A stretch of 11,555 bases of DNA from Alphaproteobacteria bacterium (lineage in GTDB: Bacteria; Pseudomonadota; Alphaproteobacteria; Rhodospirillales; Rhodospirillaceae), in the NCBI GenBank assembly GCA_015228695.1, contig JADGDA010000054.1, positions 1 through 11,555 on the forward strand. The letters are read 5' to 3'. Position 1 is the first letter of the stretch. Each line of letters opens with the position of its first letter. Position numbers and translations under genes: made by a program. The notes beneath the pieces were generated by a model. The model saw nothing but the letters and a program-made list of their open reading frames with translations, was not told the DNA's origin and did no database searches. Positions 1-5,058 of the stretch are shown here, one piece after another.

Positions 1-2
1 GC

Positions 3-398
3 GGAATCGGAGGGGAGAGGGTCCTGGAAGCGGCGGCGCTCCGGGGCATGGCGGACCTTCTGGTGGAGGTCCTGACCGCGCCCTCATGGCGCTCGACCAC
101 CGGTTACGAACTGCACGCACGCCTTATCGAGGTGCGGACGGGCCGCATCCTGGCCAACATCAACAGCCGGCACATGAAGGGCTGGGGGCGGCCTCACGAT
201 TATCTCGCATCGGAAGAGGGATTCGAAAAGCTGGCCGACATGGACGACGAATCCTTCGGACCGGAGGACGAGGACCGCAAATACTTGGCCTCGGAGGAAG
301 GATTCTCCAAGCGGCGCAAGCCCCCGAAACCCCGCAAGGTCGGAGAACAGCTTTCCTACAACATCATGGACGGCCTCCTGAAAGCCTGGAGCCGATAG
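3..398 (+). CDS. Unrecognised small protein, 3' portion (probably cut by the left edge)
   Basis: The frame is open to the left edge, and the first ATG (48) has no well-placed Shine-Dalgarno sequence, so the gene probably begins outside the window; if it does start at 48 the product is 116 aa. Counting from that ATG, residues 1-45 look like a compact alpha/beta segment (ADLLVEVLTAPSW, then ELHARLIEVRTGRILANINS). This resembles the end of a CsgG/LpoB-like surface-protein fold, but only as an impression. Residues 50-100 are charged and probably disordered, with an acidic stretch (DMDDESFGPEDEDRK) followed by a basic proline-rich one (SKRRKPPKPRK). The octapeptide YLASEEGF occurs twice there, 27 residues apart. 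The C-terminus is again helical (QLSYNIMDGLLKAW). The downstream neighbour is a GGDEF gene on the same strand about 110 bases away. I do not recognise the family and assign no function. Confidence 0.6.
   Translation, partial: GIGGERVLEAAALRGMADLLVEVLTAPSWRSTTGYELHARLIEVRTGRILANINSRHMKGWGRPHDYLASEEGFEKLADMDDESFGPEDEDRKYLASEEGFSKRRKPPKPRKVGEQLSYNIMDGLLKAWSR
201..311 (+). repeat. Internal peptide repeat YLASEEGF-x-K in the first gene
   Basis: Bases 201-230 and 282-311 encode YLASEEGFEK and YLASEEGFSK. In the shared octapeptide the codons differ at five of eight positions, all synonymous (TAT/TAC, CTC/TTG, GCA/GCC, GAA/GAG, GAG/GAA). The match is therefore kept at protein level and is not a recent DNA duplication. 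Confidence 0.7.
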
Positions 399-416
399 GC
401 GCGGGGCGGGCCTTGG

Positions 417-442
417 TTCATGAATCTTGTTCATGAATCTTG
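417..442. repeat. Perfect 13-bp tandem duplication upstream of the GGDEF gene
   Basis: The unit TTCATGAATCTTG occurs at 417-429 and again directly at 430-442. Each copy begins with the 8-bp palindrome TTCATGAA. Each also supplies an ATG (420 and 433), but because 13 is not a multiple of three only the second ATG is in the GGDEF frame. It lies in the 110-base gap between the first gene and the GGDEF gene. It could be an operator pair, part of a promoter/leader, or a replication-slippage product; the sequence alone does not decide. Confidence 0.75.
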
Positions 443-499
443 CTGCGGGGGCGCTTCCCGAAGAGTATGCTTCCGCCGCTTTTGCGCTCCAAGGACATC

Positions 500-506
500 A
501 AGGGGG
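500..506 (+). promoter_or_regulatory. Ribosome binding site that decides the GGDEF gene start
   Basis: AAGGGGG lies 4 bases before GTG 511, in the GGDEF frame. The alternative in-frame starts TTG 427 and ATG 433 have no Shine-Dalgarno sequence. Codons between 433 and 510 have only about half G/C at third positions, whereas those after 511 are close to 90%. Confidence 0.55.
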
Positions 507-510
507 CACC

Positions 511-1710
511 GTGCCCGGCGTGGGTATCTTTTCGAGGCGGGCGGTCGAACGCCTGATCGGCGGCTTGACCGCGACCTCGCTGTTCGGGCTGCTGGAGCCC
601 GGGGGGCATTCCCTGCTGGTGAAGCAGCGGCGCGCCCATCTGGTCCTGTCGCGCGTCCGCGCCATCGCCACCGTTTTCGCCGTTTTCACCCCCCTCTGGA
701 TCATCCTCGACTTGGCGTTCTTCCCCTGGCCGCTGTGGGGATGGCTTGCCCTGGGACGCCTTGCCGCCACCGCCGCCTTCGTCTGGATGGCGCTGGGAAG
801 CCGCAACACCGACGCCGTGGAACCGGCAATACGCGCCCTGGTTTTCCTTCAACTCATTCCAACCGTTTTCTTCCTGGTCGCGGAATTTCTTCTGGGCATC
901 CATCCCACCGAGGGATTCGCCCGCTTCGTCGCCGGCGGATACCAGTTTCTCCCCTTCGTGATGATTTCGACCTTAAGCGTGTTTCCGATCACCCTGCTCG
1001 AAGGGCTGCTGTTCTCGCTCCCCATGGTGCTGGCGATGCTGGGAAGCGTTCTGTATGGCCAACCCATGGTGCTGTTCAGTTCCACCCCAGGCGCCCTGTG
1101 GCTGTTGCTGCTCCTCTCCGTGTCGGCGACCCTGGCGGGGATGAGCCAGCTCCACTTCATGTCGGCGCTGGTGACCCAGTCGGCACGCGACCTGCTGACC
1201 CACGCCTATACCCGGCGGGTGGGCGAGGAACTCCTGGACATGCTGTTCATCAGCGTCGTCCGCGCCAAGGCGCACATCGCGGTGGCCTTCTTCGACCTCG
1301 ATAATTTCAAGTCCATCAACGACAGATACGGCCACGAGGAAGGCGACCGGACCTTGCAGAGGGCCGCGGAGGCGTTACGGGCCATCACCCGGCGCAACGA
1401 CGTGCTGATCCGTTGGGGGGGCGAGGAACTCCTGATCGCCATGCCCTTCACCGACTGCGCGGGCGCCAGGGTCGTTCTCCAGAGGCTGGCCGGCTCCAAC
1501 CTGGGACTGCGCCCCGACGGCAAACCCCAGACGGCCAGTGCCGGTCTCTCGGAACGGCTCGCCGACGACACCATGACGTGGCAATTTCTGGTGGAGAAGG
1601 CGGACCGGAGGATGTATGTCGCCAAGCAGTCGGGAAAGGACCGGGCGCTGCTCTGCGGAGACGAAGTCCTGCTGTTCGAGAGCCGTGCGGAGACGAAGAC
1701 TCCGGCCTGA
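511..1710 (+). CDS. Membrane-anchored GGDEF diguanylate cyclase
   Basis: This 399-aa protein is predicted to make the second messenger cyclic di-GMP from two GTP at the inner membrane. Residues 48-222 are strongly hydrophobic and form about five or six membrane segments (near 50-70, 73-95, 108-130, 145-182 and 195-215). They make an N-terminal sensor of no family I can name. The GGDEF domain covers about 227-385. It opens with DLLTHAYTRR where DxLTGLxNRR is usual, has the nucleotide/metal segment FFDLDNFKSINDRYGHEEGD (261-280), the active-site motif GGEEL (303-307), and ends with KADRRMYVAKQSGKDR. The inhibitory RxxD site is intact: R294 and D297 lie five residues before the motif. Nothing catalytic appears missing, so an active, product-inhibited cyclase is likely. 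GTG 511 was chosen for its RBS and codon use; ATG 433 would add 26 residues. No EAL domain is present. It ends 2 bases from the convergent methyltransferase gene. Confidence 0.9.
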   Translation: MPGVGIFSRRAVERLIGGLTATSLFGLLEPGGHSLLVKQRRAHLVLSRVRAIATVFAVFTPLWIILDLAFFPWPLWGWLALGRLAATAAFVWMALGSRNTDAVEPAIRALVFLQLIPTVFFLVAEFLLGIHPTEGFARFVAGGYQFLPFVMISTLSVFPITLLEGLLFSLPMVLAMLGSVLYGQPMVLFSSTPGALWLLLLLSVSATLAGMSQLHFMSALVTQSARDLLTHAYTRRVGEELLDMLFISVVRAKAHIAVAFFDLDNFKSINDRYGHEEGDRTLQRAAEALRAITRRNDVLIRWGGEELLIAMPFTDCAGARVVLQRLAGSNLGLRPDGKPQTASAGLSERLADDTMTWQFLVEKADRRMYVAKQSGKDRALLCGDEVLLFESRAETKTPA

Positions 1711-1712
1711 CG

Positions 1713-2438
1713 TCAACCGGTTTTCCGGAACAGTCTGGCCCGCGTCGGCTGGTCTATTCCGAAACCATCCGGCCCGGAGCCGTCCGGGAGGGGGACGGCA
1801 AGGCGATGGAACGCCTCCCGCAGGTGGGCGTCCAGGCGCTTGGCCGTGGCTTCCCGCTCGTGGTTGGCCGAGACGAGGCGTTCGATGAAGGCGTCGTAGT
1901 CACGCAGCCGGACCGTATGGAGGAAAACGACGTCCTCCACCTCCACCACCCACCCCCGACGGCAGGCGGCATCGAGCGCGGCCTGGGCGCGGGCGCGGAC
2001 CTCGGTTTCGTCATCGACCGGACGGCACAAGTCGAAGAACGGCCCTTCGGCGATGGGCTCGCCGACGTAGAGAAGACCGCCGACCCCGAGAACACGGACG
2101 GCCTCGGCCAGGGCCCGTTCCATGCCGTCCCCGGCGGGAACATGATGCAGGCTGTTGAAAAACACCACCACATCCGCAGAGTCCGCCCCGGCGGGCAGGG
2201 CTTGCGCCTCTCCCCTGACGTGGCCCTCGTCGGCGACGGGGGGCGCGGCCGTAGCTTTTGCCAGTTGCCGTTCGCTGGTTTCGACGCCCAGCACCCGGGC
2301 GCCCTCGGCCGCCATCAGGCGGACCAGCGTCCCATCGCCGCTGCCGACATCCACCACCCTTTTGCCCCGGAGCCCGCCGCCGTGCCGCCGAATCAGCTCC
2401 AGGAGCACATCGGTGCTACGCCGACGCGGGGGCCGCAT
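1713..2438 (-). CDS. Class I SAM-dependent methyltransferase (Methyltransf_11-like)
   Basis: A 241-aa protein with a Rossmann-type S-adenosylmethionine-binding fold. Motif I is VVDVGSGDG (28-36). It is followed by the acidic end of strand 2 (GVETSERQL, 51-59) and post-motif II VVFFNSLHHV (91-100), typical of UbiE/Methyltransf_11 relatives. The C-terminal half (about 130-241), with a TEVRARAQ helix and the stretch RLRDYDAFIERLVSANHE, probably shapes the substrate pocket; the substrate cannot be read from the sequence. Its ATG lies inside the last codons of the DUF4167 gene (23-base overlap), with GAAGG as a plausible RBS 5 bases upstream, so the two are probably co-translated. It converges on the GGDEF gene, and the two stop codons sit in the palindrome TGACGTCA. 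No hairpin plus T-run terminator was seen between them. Confidence 0.85.
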   Translation of the reverse strand: MRPPRRRSTDVLLELIRRHGGGLRGKRVVDVGSGDGTLVRLMAAEGARVLGVETSERQLAKATAAPPVADEGHVRGEAQALPAGADSADVVVFFNSLHHVPAGDGMERALAEAVRVLGVGGLLYVGEPIAEGPFFDLCRPVDDETEVRARAQAALDAACRRGWVVEVEDVVFLHTVRLRDYDAFIERLVSANHEREATAKRLDAHLREAFHRLAVPLPDGSGPDGFGIDQPTRARLFRKTG

Positions 2439-2802
2439 CCTGCCCTTCGTCGGACCCGGTATTCTCCCCGGCCTCCGCCTCTTCGACGGGCTGGGAATCC
2501 AGCGGGCGTTGGGGGCGGGGCGGAGGGGCGCTGCTGCTCATGACGCGATAGTAGTGGTCGGCATGCTGGAAATAATTTTCCGCCAGCACCCGATCCCCCT
2601 GGGACGTGGCGTCGCGCGCCAGGGCAAGATATTTCTCCATCATCTGGTGGGCATTTCCGCTGCCCCGGGCGCGCTGGGGCGCGCCGTTGCCTTCGAAAGA
2701 AGTGCTACGGATCATGCCGGGCTTCTTGTTGCCGCCGCCGCCGCCGCTTCCGCCGCGTCCGCGTGATCGCCCCTTGGGGTTGAGATTTGGATTTGGATTC
2801 AC
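2416..2802 (-). CDS. DUF4167 domain protein (possible split start, see finding)
   Basis: The open frame gives 128 aa from GTG 2802. The N-terminus is basic and glycine/arginine-rich (KGRSRGRGG, then a run of glycines, NKK), which suggests nucleic-acid binding. The conserved DUF4167 core follows at about 32-88, including AHQMMEKYLALARDATSQGD and RVLAENYFQHADHYYRVM. The tail is proline-rich, then acidic (EEAEAGENTGSDEG). The family is small and uncharacterised; I know it mainly from Alphaproteobacteria, where many members begin with MR(Q/P). Here the frame has no ATG. GTG 2802 has a weak, distant Shine-Dalgarno (AAGG, 11 bases away). An ATG at 2824, one base out of frame, encodes MRQG before TGA. 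The true N-terminus is therefore uncertain, but the domain call is firm. It overlaps the downstream methyltransferase start. Confidence 0.85.
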   Translation of the reverse strand: MNPNPNLNPKGRSRGRGGSGGGGGNKKPGMIRSTSFEGNGAPQRARGSGNAHQMMEKYLALARDATSQGDRVLAENYFQHADHYYRVMSSSAPPPRPQRPLDSQPVEEAEAGENTGSDEGQDAAPASA

Positions 2803-2809
2803 GTTCGGG

Positions 2810-2824
2810 TCAGCCTTGCCTCAT
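2810..2824 (-). other. Candidate displaced start of the DUF4167 gene (MRQG then TGA)
   Basis: On the minus strand ATG AGG CAA GGC TGA runs from 2824 to 2810. Skipping one base at the stop (the T of GGC-T-GAC) continues directly into the DUF4167 frame as DPNVNPNPNLNPKGRS. MRQG is, as I recall it, a typical family N-terminus. This could be a +1 frameshift mutation, a sequence error, or a programmed +1 shift; the layout x-UGA-C recalls prfB, but GGC is a poor slippery codon. Confidence 0.4.
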
Positions 2825-2934
2825 GATGTCGATAGGGTGAAGGACCGCATCCAGCGGACGCGGCGACCGGCGGATCTTCGCACGCTCAATTCCCCCGCCC
2901 GTCCGGAGCCGGCGCCATCCACATGCCGGACGCA

Positions 2935-2965
2935 CCGGAAAAACCATCGCCGAAAAAAACCATCG
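2935..2965. repeat. Imperfect 15/16-bp tandem repeat with homopolymer runs
   Basis: CCGGAAAAACCATCG (2935-2949) is directly followed by CCGAAAAAAACCATCG (2950-2965). On the minus strand these give T5 and T7 runs downstream of prmC. The T7 run has no stable hairpin immediately before it, only GCG-GCAC-CGC about 14 bases earlier, so it is not called a terminator. Confidence 0.6.
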
Positions 2966-3004
2966 AGGGAGTAAGCGGTGCCGCAAAGGATCGGGGGAGG
3001 TCTG

Positions 3005-3019
3005 CCCCGTACACCGGGG
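3005..3019. other. Short GC hairpin in the prmC-DUF4167 gap
   Basis: CCCCG (3005-3009) and CGGGG (3015-3019) form a perfect 5-bp stem around the loop TACAC. It has no T-run on either side, so it is not a terminator. It may be part of a larger transcript structure or chance in GC-rich DNA. Confidence 0.35.
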
Positions 3020-3061
3020 TCCACCACCCGAACTCAACACTGTCGCGCAGGCTTCATGGCC

Positions 3062-3083
3062 AAGGTAGGAGGGTTCCCACCTC
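3062..3083 (-). other. Hairpin in the prmC 3' region
   Basis: Read as minus-strand RNA, GAGGUGGG pairs with CCUACCUU across the loop AACCCU, giving eight pairs including two G-U wobbles. The two wobble positions would be A-C mismatches in plus-strand RNA, so the structure favours minus-strand transcripts. It begins about 30 nt after the prmC stop. No U-run follows, so it is not a classical terminator. Confidence 0.35.
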
Positions 3084-3098
3084 ATTCCAAGCATTTTT

Positions 3099-3112
3099 TT
3101 GCGAAATCGCAA
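3099..3112. other. 14-bp inverted repeat abutting the prmC stop codon
   Basis: TTGCGA-AA-TCGCAA begins directly after the TAA of prmC (minus strand) and has a T7 run on its plus-strand 5' side (3094-3100). The two-base centre is too tight for a good RNA hairpin, and on the minus strand it is followed by A's rather than T's. A protein-binding site is as likely as a transcript end. Confidence 0.35.
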
Positions 3113-3985
3113 TTATCTCCCTCGCCGGACCCGGATGACCCGGTCGATGCCCGCAAGGTCGGAAAGGATGTCGAGAACCTCCAGCCCCGCGCCTTCCAGA
3201 AGCGCCCTCACCGCCCCGGCCTGTCCGAACCCCATTTCGAACACGGCGGCTCCCCCGGGACGCAGCAGGGCCGCGACCTGCGGCGCGAGAACACGGTAGG
3301 CGTCCAAGCCGTCCGCCCCCCCCGCGAGAGCCCGGCGCGGCTCGAACCGGGCCACTTCCGGCTCAAGGCCGTCGATATCGCCGTCCGGAACATAGGGCGG
3401 GTTGGAAACGATGAGATCGAAGGTCCCGTCCATCAGACATCCCCCCCAGTCGCCCACCACGAAGCGGACGCGGGAGGCGAATCCGGCGGCGGCGGCGTTG
3501 CGCGCCGCCGCCGCCGCCGCTCCCAGGCTGATATCGACCCCCACCCCCGTCGCCTGGGGCAGTTCGGACAGCAGCGCGAGCAGCAGACACCCGCTGCCGA
3601 CGCCGAGGTCGAGGAGGTCGAGGGGCCGCGAACGGTCGGCCATCGACGACAGGGCCGCCTCGATCACGGTCTCGCTGTCCGGTCTCGGGTCCAGGGTGTC
3701 GGGGGTCAGGCTCAGGGTCAGGGTCCAGAATCCCCGCTCCCCGACGATGCGCGACACCGGCTCCCGCCCCGCCCGGCGGGCGATCAGGGCGTCCACGGCC
3801 CGGCGCCCGGATTCCGGAACGGCCCGCTCCGGATGGAAAACGGCCTCCCTGGGATCGAGGCCCAGGGCATGGGCGGCCAGAATCCGCGCGTCACGCCGGG
3901 CGGAGCCGATCCCGGCGCGGGTCAGCGCCGCCGCCGCTTCCCTCACGACGGCCCCGAGCGTCCCCCCGTCTCCCGTTCCGTTCAT
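3113..3985 (-). CDS. prmC: Peptide chain release factor N5-glutamine methyltransferase
   Basis: PrmC (formerly HemK) transfers a methyl group from S-adenosylmethionine to the side-chain amide of the GGQ glutamine in class I release factors, which speeds peptide release on the ribosome. The 290-aa length is normal. Residues 1-85 form the helical N-terminal release-factor-binding domain. The loop TPDTLDPRPDSETVIE (94-109) matches the family's PRPDTE segment. The SAM motif is LDLGVGSGC (125-133; Val where Thr is usual). The catalytic NPPY motif is at 195-198 and is followed by the family sequence LEPEVARFEPRRALAGG. Its ATG overlaps the prfA stop as ATGA, so translation is probably coupled to that of its own substrate. 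It is the last gene before a gap of about 290 bases. Confidence 0.96.
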   Translation of the reverse strand: MNGTGDGGTLGAVVREAAAALTRAGIGSARRDARILAAHALGLDPREAVFHPERAVPESGRRAVDALIARRAGREPVSRIVGERGFWTLTLSLTPDTLDPRPDSETVIEAALSSMADRSRPLDLLDLGVGSGCLLLALLSELPQATGVGVDISLGAAAAAARNAAAAGFASRVRFVVGDWGGCLMDGTFDLIVSNPPYVPDGDIDGLEPEVARFEPRRALAGGADGLDAYRVLAPQVAALLRPGGAAVFEMGFGQAGAVRALLEGAGLEVLDILSDLAGIDRVIRVRRGR

Positions 3986-5058
3986 TCCAGCTCGGCCAGA
4001 CGGGCGGCCTGGTCGTCGGCGGTCAGGGCGTCCACCAGCTCATCGAGGGATTCCCCGGCCATGACCTGATCGATCTTGTACAGGGTGAGATTGATGCGGT
4101 GGTCGCTGACCCGGCCCTGGGGGAAATTGTAGGTGCGGATGCGTTCCGAGCGGTCGCCGGAACCGACCTGGGTCTTGCGCGAGGCGGCCCGTTCCGCATC
4201 CTTGCGCGAACGCTCGAAGTCGTACAGCCGCGAACACAGAAGCTTCATCGCCTTGGCCCGGTTCTTGTGCTGGGACTTTTCCTCTTGGCAGGCGGCGACG
4301 ATGCCCGAGGGCAGATGGGTGATCCGCACCGCGCTGTCGGTGGTGTTGACGTGCTGCCCTCCCGCCCCCTGGGAGCGGTAGGTATCGACGCGCAGGTCCT
4401 TGGGATCGATCTGGACATCCACCTCCTCGGCCTCGGGCAGGACGGCGACGGTGGCGGCGGAGGTGTGGATTCTCCCGCTGGCCTCGGTCTGCGGCACCCT
4501 TTGCACCCGATGCACCCCGGATTCGTACTTCAGCCGCGCGAACACGTTGCGGCCGGTGATCGTGGCGATCGCCTCCTTGTAGCCGCCGATGCCGGTTTCG
4601 CTGACTTCCATGCCCTCGAAGCGCCACCCCCGGACGGCGGCGTAGCGTTCGTACATATGAAACAGCTCGGCGGCGAACAGAGCCGCCTCCTCGCCCCCGG
4701 TGCCGGCCCGCACCTCAAGAATGGCGTTGCGCTCGTCGGCCTCGTCCCGGGGAAGCAGCATGATCCGCACCTGCCGCTCCAACTCCTGCACCCTTGCCTT
4801 GAGGTCGTGGACCTCTTCCCCGGCCAGGGCGCGCAGGTCGGCGTCCGTTCCCGGATCGGCCATCAGATCCTGGGTATCGCGCAGATCGGCCCTGGCCTTT
4901 TCCAGTTCCCGGATGCTTTCGACCACCGGACGCAGGTCGGCGTATTCCTTCGACATCCGGGCGAACGCCTGGGGGTCGGCGGCCTGCCCCTCGTTCAACA
5001 TCGCCCCGAGTTCATCGTAGCGGGACACCAGACGGTCGAGTTTGGCATCGAGGCTCAC
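3982..5058 (-). CDS. prfA: Peptide chain release factor 1
   Basis: RF1 recognises UAA and UAG in the ribosomal A site and triggers hydrolysis of the peptidyl-tRNA ester. The product is 358 aa, the usual length. Domain 1 is the coiled region at about 1-100. The codon-recognition tripeptide PxT is P-Q-T at 189-191 within RVPQTEASGRIHTSAATVAV, which marks RF1 rather than RF2 (SPF). The catalytic GGQ is at 233-235 within RSQGAGGQHVNTTDSAVR; Q235 is the expected PrmC target. The C-terminal part contains the usual RIRTYNFPQGRVSDHRI (306-322). GTG 5058 was chosen because AAGGAG lies 8 bases upstream and the start matches the family; it overlaps the hemA stop as GTGA. The open frame continues upstream to 5139, but that part is antisense-free overlap with hemA and unlike RF1. 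Confidence 0.97.
   Translation of the reverse strand: MSLDAKLDRLVSRYDELGAMLNEGQAADPQAFARMSKEYADLRPVVESIRELEKARADLRDTQDLMADPGTDADLRALAGEEVHDLKARVQELERQVRIMLLPRDEADERNAILEVRAGTGGEEAALFAAELFHMYERYAAVRGWRFEGMEVSETGIGGYKEAIATITGRNVFARLKYESGVHRVQRVPQTEASGRIHTSAATVAVLPEAEEVDVQIDPKDLRVDTYRSQGAGGQHVNTTDSAVRITHLPSGIVAACQEEKSQHKNRAKAMKLLCSRLYDFERSRKDAERAASRKTQVGSGDRSERIRTYNFPQGRVSDHRINLTLYKIDQVMAGESLDELVDALTADDQAARLAELE

Larger units (their letters stand above)
2825..3112. other. Gap between prmC and the DUF4167 gene with no supported gene
   Basis: About 290 bases. An open frame of 100 aa on the minus strand (2810-3112) has an unconvincing composition (many Arg, Pro, Trp and Cys; no family resemblance) and is not called. 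Present are a 14-bp inverted repeat next to the prmC stop, an 8-bp-stem hairpin (3062-3083), a 5-bp-stem hairpin (3005-3019) and a 15/16-bp tandem repeat with T-runs on the minus strand. This is where a promoter for the DUF4167-methyltransferase pair and any 3' end of the prmC operon would lie, but I found no convincing -35/-10 pair and no classical terminator. Confidence 0.5.

Noticed and set aside
420..1304. Open frame of 294 codons from ATG 420, overlapping the GGDEF gene in another frame
   Set aside because: Its ATG comes from the duplicated 13-bp unit; the product is Arg/Pro-rich with no domain, while the other frame encodes an intact membrane GGDEF protein.
1708..1715. Palindrome TGACGTCA at the convergent stop codons
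   Set aside because: It arises largely from two opposed TGA stops separated by CG; no T-run or extended stem supports a bidirectional terminator.
2810..3112. Minus-strand frame of 100 codons in the prmC-DUF4167 gap, ending in MRQG
   Set aside because: No recognisable domain, unusual Trp/Cys/Arg/Pro content and no good start signal. Only its last four codons (MRQG) are informative, as a possible displaced start of the DUF4167 gene.
3094..3112. T7 run and inverted repeat as an intrinsic terminator of prmC
   Set aside because: On the transcribed minus strand the repeat is followed by A's rather than U's and the loop would be only two bases, so it does not fit a Rho-independent terminator.
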